A stretch of 64,000 bases of DNA from the NCBI GenBank assembly GCA_018136815.1, contig CM030932.1, forward strand, positions 3,781,790 to 3,845,789, given 5' to 3'. The translations under genes and the position numbers were made by a program. Origin of the DNA: Isochrysis galbana (lineage: Eukaryota > Haptophyta > Isochrysidales > Isochrysidaceae). Below, one piece after another: positions 10,543 through 19,866 of this stretch (within the stretch, counting starts at the first letter, position 1; each line of letters begins with the position of its first letter). Under the pieces are notes generated by a model that did no database searches, was not told the DNA's origin, and saw nothing but the letters and a program-made list of their open reading frames with translations.

Positions 10543-10722
10543 CGCCGCGCGTGTCCTGTAGTTTGCCTGACCGATTCGGCCGCACTTGACACCTCGCGCT
10601 CTCCTCGCTTGGAGCGGGTCCTCAACATCTCGCGTAGTGCGTGGATTGCGCGTTGCGCGCGTCACGTGTGCGCTCCTAAGTGTGGCCAAAATATTAGTGG
10701 TAGTACATGTTATCCCCCATCA

Positions 10723-11547
10723 ACTATCAGTAAAACTGATAGGGTCATGGGGGCCGCGTGCCCCCCTTCCTCCATCGCAGACACCCCCTGGGTGGGCCTG
10801 CACACTCAACCTCAGCCCCTGCCTGTTGGCAGGGGCTGAGGTGACCTCACTCCTGTCCAGACTCCTCCTGAGCGCGCGCCGCGCGCCGCACGCATTCGCC
10901 TGCACCGATCCCCACTCGTATTGACCCACCTCCCCACCACTGAGCCACAGACCAGACGAGCCGCCAGGAGAGCACCCAGGGCCAGCGAGGCCAGCGAGGG
11001 AGAGGCAGAGGAGGCCAAGGGCCCAGCCCCAGCCTCCACTGCCCCCTGAGCTGGCCCTCTGGGGGGACCCAAGGGTCCTCTCAGAGGGGGGCCATGGCGC
11101 GCGCATGCGGCACACGCCCGTAGGAGAACGAAGAGAATGACGAAAAAAGAACGACAAAAAAAACGACACGATTCGACCCAAGAAGAGGTAATACAGACGC
11201 CTGTTTACGATTTGTCTACAGGTCGACACCTGACGCGTAGGGAGGACACCGCGGAAGCGCGGCGCCAGACAAGAACGACGGAAGAGGCGGGGGCCACAAA
11301 ACAGGAGGACGAAAAAAAGGTAAGAGACGCGCGCGTTACTGTAAGTCCGCAGAGATAGAGGTGACAGGCCTGCCTCAGCCCGCCCCCCACCTGCCTGGCC
11401 CGTCGTAGTGCACGCGGGCCCACCCCCCATAGGGGGGGTAGCGGGAGCGGGGGTGAGAGTGTGGGGTATGGGCGATGGCGAGTGAGATACCGGAGGGGTG
11501 TGAGTCAGTAGCAGCATAGCGGGCACCTTCAAGAATATTTTTTTTTT
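10723..11547 (+). mobile_element. SINE-like retroelement with 18-bp target duplication
   Basis: Flanked by ACATGTTATCCCCCATCA at 10705-10722 and 11548-11565, an exact 18-bp direct repeat as expected of target-primed reverse transcription. The element starts with a hairpin (CTATCAGT / ACTGATAG, 8 bp, AAA loop) and GGTCATGG, and ends in AAGAATA plus a T run. The interior carries the CAGCCCCTGCC / GGCAGGGGCTGAG inverted repeat shared with copies at 43.6 and 8.0 kb. It has no convincing ORF, so it depends on an autonomous partner, plausibly the LINE at 24.5 kb, which has a related 5' end. Confidence 0.85.
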
Positions 11548-11565
11548 ACATGTTATCCCCCATCA

Positions 11566-11714
11566 CCATTGGCCAATTCCCTAGGAGCCGGGAGCGCTCA
11601 CTATCACTATCGTGCCTATCAGCGAGGGCACGCTAGATTGTAGATTGTGTAAACAATTTTTAATATGATTGGGAAGTATCACAAGGAGGCCGCAGCGCGG
11701 CCCCCTGTGGCTTG
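11566..11714. other. Spacer with a GC hairpin abutting the TIR element
   Basis: Contains GGCCGCAGCGCGGCC at 11689-11703, a perfect 6-bp-stem hairpin immediately outside the recognisable left terminal repeat of the next element. A GC-rich palindromic stretch also lies just outside the right repeat (15336-15357), so these may be the true tips. Confidence 0.4.
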
Positions 11715-11846
11715 AGTAGATAGAAGAAGTGGGCGAAACTGTACAGTGATTCACTGGGGCAAAAAATCAGCAAAAAAGGGCAGTTGATGATATTTGGTCA
11801 TTCAGGTCACAGAGCCCAGATTCGAACCGCGGACCTCCAGCAGTAT
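11715..11846 (+). repeat. Left terminal inverted repeat of the TIR element
   Basis: Pairs with 15199-15332. It starts AGTAGATAGAAGAAGTGGGC and ends CCTCCAGCAGTAT. Near its inner edge it carries GGTTCGAATC in reverse, which resembles a tRNA gene B box. Confidence 0.92.
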
Positions 11847-12230
11847 GGTGTACCCCCACGAGCACACTGGGTCACCAGCCCGGTGAGCAGCGTCAGAAAT
11901 AGGGAACCAATGCCCTTAACCTTTGGCCCCCTCCCCGCCGCCTCCCCTGCTCCCTGTTCCATCTCCGTACCCCCTGTTCCTGTCCCTGTCCAGCCCCCTG
12001 TCCTGCCCGCAGTCCCTGTCCGCTGTGCTCTGCCGCTCGCCCGCCGCGCCCGCCCGCTCGTGTGCCCGCCCGCCTGCCTCTCGCCGTGTCCCGCCTGCCT
12101 TCTCGCCGTGCCCGCCCCCGCCTCTCGCCGCTCGCCCGGTCCTGCTTCTTCGTGTACCCGTCCAGCGACGCATCGCCCCACTGGTTCCCGTCCGCATGTG
12201 CCCGCCCGCACGTGCCCCTTCATGCGTGCT

Positions 12231-12420
12231 CACGCAGCCGCACGCAGCCGCACGCAGCCGCACGCAGCCGCACGCAGCCGCACGCAGCCGCACGCAGCCG
12301 CACGCAGCCGCACGCAGCCGCACGCAGCCGCACGCAGCCGCACGCAGCCGCACGCAGCCGCACGCAGCCGCACGCAGCCGCACGCAGCCGCACGCAGCCG
12401 CACGCAGCCGCACGCAGCCG
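12231..12420 (+). repeat. 19 perfect units of CACGCAGCCG
   Basis: A 10-bp minisatellite of 19 identical units between the left terminal repeat and the polymerase ORF. Perfect identity points to recent expansion. It opens long spurious ORFs in all frames (QPHAAARSRT-type repeats), which are not genes. Confidence 0.98.
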
Positions 12421-12607
12421 GGGTGGGGCAGGGGCGGTCCACGAAGGGGGTGGGGACGGTCCACGAAGGGGTGGGGACGCGAGCGATTTTTTTCTGTGCG
12501 TAGGGTAACCACCAACCTACCCACCAAGCGACTTTTAACTTCTACCAAGAAGTGGAGACGCGAGCGAAAAAAATCTGAACCCTACATCAGACAAGCACCA
12601 ACCCATC

Positions 12608-14713
12608 ATGACACTCAGACAGACAACCCTCACAGAGTACCGCTACGGAGCTTCCGACATGGGCTTTACCCGACGTGAAGAGAGGCGATGGAGACGTGAT
12701 CTTTCGAGGCGACCACGCAAACCTTCAGCTAACGAACAATACATAGTGGACAGCGCCGCTCAGATTGCTTACGTGTTGAAGAATAGATATGCGGAAGAAG
12801 TCATTCAGAATAAATACATTGTGCAAATGGAGATACCGACTGGTAGGGGCAAAGACAAGACGATAATGACTAAATACTGGACATTGACGCCGGATTTCCT
12901 CGATCGGTTAGAGAATGGGTATGAGGCCGATGACGATAAAGCGTATGAAAGTGATTACGACACCATGGTAGAGATGGTGCAGATGGCCAGCGGTCAAGTG
13001 ACCCTCAGTATTCGGGACGTACATCATCCAAGCAACTTTAGATGGAGCAGGCCAAATGGTGAATTCTTCAAATGGTACGTCAATTTAGACGTATTCGGAT
13101 GCCACGAATTCAGACAGCACATCCTGCCTATCTTGGAGCTAATTCAGGTGTATGAGCGGCACACCGAATCCGGAAATCACAACACTCCCTGCCTTATCAA
13201 CGCGCTTGAGGAGTCAGGAGTCCCGGATAACCTAATTGAGAGCATTAAGCGTCGTTTCATGCGTTCTCGCATCTCGAGGGCTAACATCAAAGAGCTAGTT
13301 GGTGAATCTGATAAAGTTCAGCTACAAATCCGAACGCTCAATGATAAAAACTTGGTCAAGTTCGGTACCGGGGCAAAAATATTCAAAATAGGGCTGATTG
13401 ACGATCACTATATACCGATTCTTAAGACTGACATCGCGAGCTTTGCTCTAAGGAATTATGAAACAGTCAAAGGTAAGGAGCGATGGTGGGAATTTGTGTC
13501 AAAGGACCGGCGCATCAACAAGCAGAAGCCGGGGATGGATACCTGGGAGCTTTTGAAGCTTATGCGTGAGATACCGGACCTCCTCAAGCCGCTCACTGCG
13601 TCCGACGAGCGCATTTACAAGCACATTGTCTGGCGAGGTATGGACCGAAGCAACTTCGCCGAATTGGACATTTTAAAAGAGGATTCGAGATACAAACATG
13701 GAAAGATGTTGAATCGTGGATATATTGCCCAGCTTTATGAAGTCCTCGACCCCGCCGGCGTGGCAGCTCTCATCCATACAAGCACCGACGAGATAGTGGA
13801 GTTAATGGGATGCGAGGACAAAGAAGAGGCGCGCGAGCATGTAGAATATGCTCGAAAACGTATTGGGAAGGGGCATGGATCGGTTGAATACAGCTTCTCT
13901 AAGAGGGCGGGAGATAAGGAAGAGTTCGGCGGGCGGCTGTTTGCTAACAAGGGGGTGCAAGGGGTCAAAAGCGACATCCGAGGCCTTCTCTTAGGCCGCA
14001 AGACGACTGACTTGGACATGTCCAACGCCCACCCTCGGATAATTGTTTGGCTGTGTAAGAAGGAGGGGATCGAATGTCCGTTCATGGAGTACTTCGTCGA
14101 TAATCGTGAAGCTGTTTATGAGGTAATGGGTGAAGGCTCCAAGAAGCTGATCCTAGAGGCCATCAACTCGCACAACCGCCGCCCGAAAGGTATCAGCGAA
14201 GACTTCGTCGAGGAGCTACAAAACATTCGAGAAAAGGTATGCGATCTAGACATTGCTCGCGAGTTCGACAAGCAAGCTCGAGACGGACCGAATCGTAAGG
14301 GGTCATTGTTCAATCTTATCATCTGTCACTACGAAAACGAGCTCTTGCTAGACACGGTTGACTATTTACAGATCGATCTAAAAATGAGTGTATGTACGCT
14401 GATGTTCGATGGATTGATGTTGTATGGCGATCACTACGATGAAGCTAGCTCGATATGTGAGAAGATCACGAAGCATCTAGAAACGATGCACGGAATTCAT
14501 ATGCCTTTCGCAGCCAAGCCCCACAAAACGACTCTATTCCCTCTGCTACGTGGGCGCCCACCACATCGACATCGCCGAGGAAGATCACCCTCCGAATCGT
14601 CTGTAGAGGGCATGCCACCCGCTCCGCTGCAGCCTTCCTCTCAGCCCTACGTTGTGCGTCAGCCTGACGCTTCCCCTCATACGTGGCACGTTCCTCGGGG
14701 GTCATTTGCTTGA
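12608..14713 (+). CDS. DNA polymerase-like protein of the TVpol / family A-like group, element-encoded
   Basis: A 701-codon uninterrupted ORF whose composition (AT-richer, many Lys/Glu/Ile) is unlike the host genes. The C-terminal half carries a polymerase-like motif order: DLDMSNAHPRIIVWLC (motif A-like, about residues 475-490), then KKLILEAINSHNRR (motif B-like helix), then CTLMFDGLMLYG (motif C-like). These resemble the polymerase of virophages and transpovirons called TVpol. The N-terminal half holds a CLINALEESGVPDNLIESIK segment that in related replication proteins precedes the polymerase core. No helicase or primase domain is attached. The last ~50 residues (Pro/Ser/His-rich) overlap opposite-strand coding sequence and may not be functional. 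Family assignment is by motif memory only, so moderate; a plasmid- or virus-type polymerase of another family is possible. Confidence 0.6.
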   Translation: MTLRQTTLTEYRYGASDMGFTRREERRWRRDLSRRPRKPSANEQYIVDSAAQIAYVLKNRYAEEVIQNKYIVQMEIPTGRGKDKTIMTKYWTLTPDFLDRLENGYEADDDKAYESDYDTMVEMVQMASGQVTLSIRDVHHPSNFRWSRPNGEFFKWYVNLDVFGCHEFRQHILPILELIQVYERHTESGNHNTPCLINALEESGVPDNLIESIKRRFMRSRISRANIKELVGESDKVQLQIRTLNDKNLVKFGTGAKIFKIGLIDDHYIPILKTDIASFALRNYETVKGKERWWEFVSKDRRINKQKPGMDTWELLKLMREIPDLLKPLTASDERIYKHIVWRGMDRSNFAELDILKEDSRYKHGKMLNRGYIAQLYEVLDPAGVAALIHTSTDEIVELMGCEDKEEAREHVEYARKRIGKGHGSVEYSFSKRAGDKEEFGGRLFANKGVQGVKSDIRGLLLGRKTTDLDMSNAHPRIIVWLCKKEGIECPFMEYFVDNREAVYEVMGEGSKKLILEAINSHNRRPKGISEDFVEELQNIREKVCDLDIAREFDKQARDGPNRKGSLFNLIICHYENELLLDTVDYLQIDLKMSVCTLMFDGLMLYGDHYDEASSICEKITKHLETMHGIHMPFAAKPHKTTLFPLLRGRPPHRHRRGRSPSESSVEGMPPAPLQPSSQPYVVRQPDASPHTWHVPRGSFA

Positions 14714-15055
14714 TGCGTTCTTTGGCTTCTTTGGCGAGCTCCCTCGCGCGAGCCAGCTGTGGTAAAGTGTCCTTCCCACCCTTGAACTGGTGAATGCTTG
14801 CGGATCTGGCATCGGCCACCACTGAAGAATTTGTGTAGACTGACCATATTGTCCAGGTCCCACCAGTTGTGGGAACGTGTGGCCCGCTCGGCAGCCACAA
14901 ATTCGAAGGAAAGATTTTCATCGAATGCGTCGAGTCCATTCGATGATGTGTTGCACCCTTGAGCGTCGACGCGCGCGCTGGTGTCATGGAGATTGCGGTG
15001 ACCTCTCGGCGGGGGTACCACGTTAGAACTTATAGCGTCGTATGACATCTTGTTA
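14466..15055 (-). other. Opposite-strand coding-like sequence inside the TIR element
   Basis: The minus strand from about 15055 to 14466 has protein-like composition in more than one frame, including a charged helical stretch (LARARELAKEAKERIKQMTP and following RKAAAERVA). It converges on the polymerase ORF and overlaps its tail. I do not recognise the product. It may be a spliced or decayed accessory gene; no attempt is made to reconstruct it. Confidence 0.4.
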
Positions 15056-15198
15056 GCTAGCATTCCTAGCCACATACACCGGACGAGCCATGCGCCAACC
15101 GCGCATACCCCCATCGCGGGGTAGGGGCTCCGTTGCCGTCGAAGGGCTACGGTCCCGCAGCACTAAGGTTATACTAACACAACAATAAAACTCTGACG

Positions 15199-15332
15199 AT
15201 ACTGCTGGAGGTCCGCGGTTCGAATCTGGGCTCTGTGACCTGAATGACCGAATATCATCAACTGCCCTTTTTTTTGCTGATTTTTTGCCCCAGTGAATCA
15301 CTGTACATTTTCGCCCACTTCTTCTATCTACT
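15199..15332 (-). repeat. Right terminal inverted repeat of the TIR element
   Basis: Reverse complement of 11715-11846 with a few substitutions and two extra bases in a T run. It contains GCGGTTCGAATCTGGGC on the plus strand, a B-box-like sequence. Confidence 0.92.
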
Positions 15333-15528
15333 AGAGCGCGGCGCGGCGCGCCGCGCATCCTGTTACTTCATGACAAGTTAAATGATAAATGATACCAAAG
15401 GGCGCGTCAGCTGCCGGCTCGGTCGAACGGCCCTCTGCCTATGAGCCTGTAGTCATCGCGTGTTCGACATCTTCAAAATGGTGTGGATGAGCTCATGCTC
15501 GTCGGAGTCGCGGTAAAGGGGCTCACCA

Positions 15529-16018
15529 TCACGGCTCGACGCTCGACTCATGCGGCCCTCTCCTCCAGAGCTGATGGTGATGAGGCTTTTCAGCTCGAAT
15601 CTGTAGTTGCGTACCACAAGGTGCGCCGAGAGCCGAGACATCCCTAAAGGCGCCGGCTAGCGCCTTGTCCGATGCCCGTACCTCGCGCCGGAGCGCGAGC
15701 GAGGGCGGTACCGCGGCTGTGTAGGGTCTAGGCCCGGGGGCCTTCCCTGATGGAGCGTCCCACTGGTGTGGTGTGTCTGGTGTGGCTGTGGGGTGTGGTT
15801 TGTGTGTGCTGCATGCTGTCAACCAGCATGCAGGTCCTGCTCTCTCTGTTCTCGGTGGTGCGCGGTCGTGGCCCGCCGGCTCCTGTGCCCACCTGGCTGG
15901 GGGGGTCTTCCTGGCGCGGTCGCTTCGGCGACAGCGGCGTGTCCATGAAAGCTTCGTCCATCGCGGCGAGGGCCGCGGCAGCGAGGGCGGGAGGCGGCGC
16001 GCGCTCCATGACCCTATC
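15529..16018 (-). mobile_element. Internally deleted LINE 5' end (ORF1 fragment)
   Basis: The minus strand from 16009 reads MERAPPPALAAAALAAMDE, homologous to LINE ORF1 at 24500, continues to the RREV segment, then jumps to RASDKALAGAFRDVSA, skipping roughly 730 bp present in the longer copy. After that join a small TCGGC-type duplication shifts the frame. The 5' end has the hairpin (ATCAGT / ACTGAT) followed by GGTCATGG. The join lies in a GC-rich microhomology rather than at a splice-site pair, so simple deletion is the likelier cause. Confidence 0.75.
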
Positions 16019-16019
16019 A

Positions 16020-16255
16020 GTTTACTGATGGTTCAAGGACCAAGGAGTGGATGGAGGAAGCAAGTGTGGACCGAACCGCTTGAGACGGGAGCACCCCGCC
16101 CAACCCCGACACTCCCACAACCCGAGCCCCGATGTAGCGCACGAGGGGAGGAGCCGCAAGGCAGGTCGGGGGCGAAGGAAGGGTCTGAGGCGTAGCTACA
16201 AGTTAAGTCCCAGGGCCACATGCGAGGTGTGAATATTAAATAAAGTAAAGCAGGT
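16020..16255 (+). repeat. Family A SINE-like 3' end, abutting the inverted LINE fragment
   Basis: Matches 8360-8515 through a block with GTAGCGCACGAGGGGA, GCCGCAAGGCAGGT and a final GTGTGAATATTAAATAAAG. It sits back to back with the LINE fragment at 15.5-16.0 kb, the two meeting at the hairpin. That arrangement could be a 5' inversion made during one insertion (twin priming) or two insertions. Confidence 0.6.
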
Positions 16256-17626
16256 TAAAGGTTTTTGAAGTTGAGCGTTAAGCATAGCTTCAACGTACAC
16301 ATGCTCTTATTGTGCATGTGGGCATTGGCTGCCCGCGCGGCACGCCACCGAGAGGCACTTGGAATGCAGCCAGTTACAGCGGCAACCAGGGTTCGAGTGA
16401 TGAAGTCATAAGCCAGCCTTGACATGGGGAGGCACATCGCACCTCCCGAATTTGCAAGCAACACCGTAACGAACGTGCGCTTGATTGCAAGACATCGCCA
16501 GTTGACGTTGGAGCCACTACTCGCCTGGCTGCGCGCAGCCTTTGACAAGTGCATCCAAGCGGCTGACAGCGCCATCTTTTCACCGAGTCGCCGCAATCCA
16601 GCATGGCGTCCGCCCGACGCCTGTCAGCCACAGCCTGCGTCCGCCTGCCGCGCCTCCAAGGCTACCTCACTCCGGCTCCGTAGAAGTGCCCGGTTGGTCG
16701 CGCCACTCGTACTGTGGACAAACCTCTCGTCATACAAACATCTCACACTCAGCTAGACGCTGTGATAGTCTTCTCGACAATCTCTGTCAACAGTCGAGGT
16801 AGGGGGCGGGGCTTAGATTAATCTTCCACGATCGCTACAGGGGGCGGGCCATGGCCCGAGGGGGAGAACACGAGATGATCTAGGCCTACCGCTCGCCAGG
16901 ACACCTACAGCACCAATTCTCGCCTCCCCCCCCCCCCCCCCCCCCCCAAGAACTCCTTCCGATTTGCTGGCCTCTTTCACTACCTTCTTTGCCAAGGTGT
17001 GCATCAAAACCGCTTCGACCTCCACCCACTGCGTCCAACCTATCCAGGACGCATGGCCAGCCGCTCATCTGCCTCCCCTTAACGTGTCTTGCGGGTGCAA
17101 ATCAGTCTTCATGCGACCCGTGGCCTGCTTCCCTCTGCTCTCTACAACCCTTCCCTCCCCCCCCCCCTCCCCCGTCACCACATGCAGCCTTGGGGCACCG
17201 GTGCCTAGCCTCGGCCACAACTCCTGAACTCACTGCTCAAGCACCAGGCGCGCCGCTCTTCCGCCTCAGGGCGTGGCGTGCAGGACTTGACCAGGCTCGG
17301 CTGCATCCACCTATGTACCCCTTGTGCTACAGCTTGCCCGCTCCTACGTCTCCCATGCAATACTCTTTTCTACCCTTCCCCCCCCCCCCTGAAGGGCACT
17401 CAGCCTCGCCACGCCTCAACCTCGTGCGGCCTCCCCGGCGGCGTTACATACACGTGCATCGCCTACTCCACTCGCCCCTGCCGCCCCCTTCCTCGGCCGG
17501 CCCTCTGCGACCCAGCTCCTCCCCTCCCCCTACCCCTTCCCCTCCCTCCCTCTGCGCGCCTTGCCCTTCTCCTGTCTCCGCCAGCTTCTGCTGGCGGCGC
17601 TTTGCTCCCACCCACCCCAGTCGCAC
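16256..17626. other. Region between retroelements and the ATP synthase epsilon exon
   Basis: No recognised gene at 16256-16925. A run of about 22 C residues lies at 16927-16948, and C/T-rich tracts at 17150-17580. The 3' exon(s) of the minus-strand ATP synthase epsilon gene must lie here if the gene is whole, but I could not pick them out; one candidate is a Lys-rich stretch near 16960-17015 on the minus strand. Confidence 0.35.
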
Positions 17627-17792
17627 CTGCCTTCTGTCGCTTTCCTGCCTCCCACGGCGTGACGCGCACGTGCATGGCCGTCTTGGACATCGCGGCGCTC
17701 TTCTTGGGCTCCTTGAGGCAGGCGACCACGTGGGAGGCGCAGAGATCCGCGTACTTGAGGTAAGTCATCCCGACGTGCCGCCAGGTTGACAT
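17627..17792 (-). CDS. ATP5F1E: Mitochondrial ATP synthase epsilon subunit (F1), first exon
   Basis: The small epsilon subunit sits on the central stalk of mitochondrial F1-ATPase. The minus-strand ATG at 17792 opens MSTWRHVGMTYLKYADLCAS, then HVVACLKEPKKSA and a WEAGK segment, matching the short eukaryotic epsilon family (W-R-x-x-G-x-x-Y-x-x-Y-x-x-x-C-A ... L-K). About 55 codons are visible before a probable donor at 17626 (GCAG|GTGCGA, phase 1); family members are 50-75 aa, so only a few C-terminal residues are missing. A GC donor at AAG|GCAGGT is an alternative. Its promoter side (17830-18000) is purine-rich. Confidence 0.85.
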
Positions 17793-18210
17793 CGCGGCTC
17801 TCTGCTGGCTCGCCAGGGGGCGGGGCAAGGCGCTCAGAGCGGGGGAGGAGGCAAGGGAAAGGGTGGGGGGAGCAGGGGGAAAGGACAGGGGAGGGGAGGG
17901 GAGGGGGGAAGAGGGGGAAAGAGGGGGGAATGGGCGGGTGGGGGAGGGGGCAGCGGCGGCATCGCACCTCTGCGTCGCGCAGGGGGGGGAGAGAGCGTGA
18001 TCCCTCCCCTTCCGGTATCGAGACTCTTTCCCCCCCCCCCCCACGGTACAATGTAGATGTTACGATGTTACTTCCCCCTACTAAGGCGTGGAACAAGTTA
18101 CCCAGCTATCTACTTAGTTGGCTATCTACCACGCTTTGGCACTATCTTTAAATAGGTACTTAGCAGTGGAGCACTATCTCTAAGTAGGTACTTAGCATTT
18201 GGGTCATAAT
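17793..18210. other. Purine tract and spacer upstream of ATP synthase epsilon
   Basis: GGGGAGGGG-type repeats at 17860-17960 (polypyrimidine on the coding strand), a C run near 18028-18041, then AT-richer sequence with two copies of an ACTATCTTTAAATAGGTACTTAGCA-like segment around 18140-18195. Confidence 0.5.
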
Positions 18211-18218
18211 CTGTTAAT

Positions 18219-18965
18219 CCTAGATGGGAGATACAGGATACTGTATCTGGGGGAGGGGCCAGATACAGCTGTATCTACTGTATCTGGGGGAGCCCCAGAC
18301 CAGGATACACACCACTTCTAGGCTTAAAATGACGATTTTACCATTATAACTGTGCTTCTACTGTTAAAATAGGCGTTTTGCGCGTTAAAATAGGCGTTTT
18401 GCGCGTAGTATCAGTTCACCTCGAGCTGACAACTAATGTCAGTTATCAGTAGCTTGGAGCGGGGAGAAAACAAAACATGCAGTCCCCTTCACTTTCTACA
18501 GCCAAAGAAAAAATGCATAAAACGAATCCATTTGGGGTTCGAACTCGTATCCAGGATCACTCAACGCAAGGTAATAGTCACCTGAGCCGCTTGGGGCCCG
18601 TTATCGCAAGAGAAGGGCGATTTGTCGTATTTACATTTGCAGCAAAGACACAGGTGATGACTGATATCAGCTGATATGCTGATATTCTGCTGTTTGAGGT
18701 GATGTCAGCTGATGGACCTCATCAGCTGACATCAGCTACTGATGTCAGATGTCAGTGTTAGCTCGAAGTTGGTGTCAGCTGACGAACTGATTCACCATCA
18801 CTGGGCTGCGCGGCCTCCTGCGCGCGCGCCGCGCCTCCGTAACCCCCCCCGGTATTTGGACTGCATTTGTATCTAGCACTGTATCTGGCCGTATCTGGGA
18901 GTTGACCCAGATACAGCCGTATCTACCGTATCAAGGGGGCCGATGGCCCGTATCTCCCATGTAGG
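18219..18965. mobile_element. hAT-like non-autonomous element, AGATAC-word type, 8-bp target duplication
   Basis: The termini are CCTAGATGGGAGATAC (left) and GTATCTCCCATGTAGG (right). An exact 8-bp duplication CTGTTAAT flanks it at 18211-18218 and 18966-18973. Both sub-terminal zones are dense with GTATCTGG / AGATAC words in both orientations (18231-18300 and 18850-18955), as expected of transposase-binding sites. The middle contains a tRNA-like segment (18533-18600) and a cluster of CAGCTGA words (18655-18785), possibly a nested element. It has no transposase. Confidence 0.88.
18533..18600 (-). other. tRNA-like segment inside the hAT-like element
   Basis: On the minus strand GCGGCTCAGGTGA resembles a pol III A box and GAGTTCGAACCCC a B box, about 40 bp apart, with an anticodon-arm-like stretch between. 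The acceptor stem does not close well, so this looks like a tRNA-derived SINE head or tRNA relic rather than a working tRNA gene. Confidence 0.45.
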
Positions 18966-19094
18966 CTGTTAATACCCAATTAATACCGCCCGCGCCCGCG
19001 AAGGTGTGTGCGTGTGCGCGCGTACGTACGAGCCCACGCAATGATACATAAATGCGCAAGCTCAAGCTCAATCTTGACTCAATCAAGCTCTCAC

Positions 19095-19430
19095 TCATTC
19101 ACAATTGGCTGCTGCGAGCAAAGCATGCTCTAAGCTTTCATCTGCTTGGGAAGCCTTGAGATCATCGTGCAACTTACCGGCCTTAGAGAACATCCGCTCA
19201 ACTCCGGCCGAGCTGGCAGGCCTACCGAGATATTGTCGGGCCATCTTAGCAAGGACGGGCAGCCCACCCAGGCCGCTGTGGTCGCGCTGCTTCCACCATG
19301 CTAACACGTCGAGGTCTAAGTTGTCTTCAGCCGGCAGGTTTAAGTACCGCTCCAAATCATCAAGCACCTCAGCTTCCACTTCCTCGCGGATGCCATCGTC
19401 ATGTCGCTCGTAATAGGCGCAAGCGGAATG
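19095..19430 (-). pseudogene. hAT transposase C-terminal (dimerisation) fragment
   Basis: The minus strand reads LDVLAWWKQRD, then LPVLAKMARQYLGRPASSAG and VERMFSKAGKLH: the hAT C-terminal dimerisation signature (WW, LxxLAxxxLxxPxSSxxxERxFSxxG). It is open from about 19430 to the stop at 19095, with no ATG-started full-length transposase visible upstream, so it is a truncated copy. It lies 130 bp from the AGATAC-word MITE and may be a relic of the transposase family that mobilised such elements. Confidence 0.82.
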
Positions 19431-19866
19431 CTAAAAATCGAGCTCGCCATGCCAGTTAAACTGCTGCTTCCTGCGAATGGTTTTTCCTCTGTCGGGGGTG
19501 CGGGCGCTGCGAAGGCTTTCTTTCTTCGCCATCAGCCCGCCGGTGTCCAGGCCAGCCAAGAAAGAGACAGAATGCGCAGAATCCGCCGCGCCCGCGCCGC
19601 TGATCGCGCCAGCCGTGCGCCGATGCCTCGTCGCAATCCACCCGCTGAGGCCTGCGCAGATGACATCTTGCCTTCAGCAGGTCACATCCAGAGTTCCACT
19701 GAATGCGGATGCGATTCTAGGTGTTGACAACACGTGTTGCGTGTTGAGTGAGTTTGGCTTTGGTTGGTTTTGGTTGAGTCCACCGTTGCCAACTAGGTGT
19801 CTCGAAGCTTCGCGCTCGATCGACAAGGACATTCTTCATCTCGTCTTCGCAAGACTTATCTTATGA
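19431..19866. other. Region upstream of the hAT fragment, no gene recognised
   Basis: May include more of the decayed hAT transposase on the minus strand (19456-19641 is open), but I see no BED finger or DDE-region motif. Confidence 0.35.

Larger units (their letters stand above)
11715..15332. mobile_element. 3.6-kb TIR element with a TVpol-like polymerase gene (virus-like kinship, no capsid seen)
   Basis: Terminal inverted repeats of 132 bp (11715-11846) and 134 bp (15199-15332) differ at only a few positions, so the insertion looks fairly young. Between them lie a 10-bp minisatellite, a long plus-strand polymerase-like ORF that looks whole, and coding-like sequence on the opposite strand that meets it tail to tail. 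No capsid, integrase, ATPase or protease was recognised. The layout (long TIRs plus its own polymerase) recalls Polinton-like elements, virophages and transpovirons, but far smaller. No certain target duplication was found. Treated here as a fossil or resident element of unknown activity. Confidence 0.75.

Noticed and set aside
12231-12420. Possible CRISPR-like array
   Set aside because: Units are contiguous 10-mers without spacers, in a eukaryotic genome.
11784-12678. ORFs of 148-251 codons with QPHAAARSRT-type repeats
   Set aside because: Translation of 19 CACGCAGCCG units in every frame, not a protein.
15180-15260. A working tRNA gene at the right TIR
   Set aside because: Only a B-box-like string is present; no A box at the right distance and no cloverleaf.
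16255-16596. 113-codon minus-strand ORF
   Set aside because: Looks fairly protein-like but has no family motif or exon neighbours; left unannotated.
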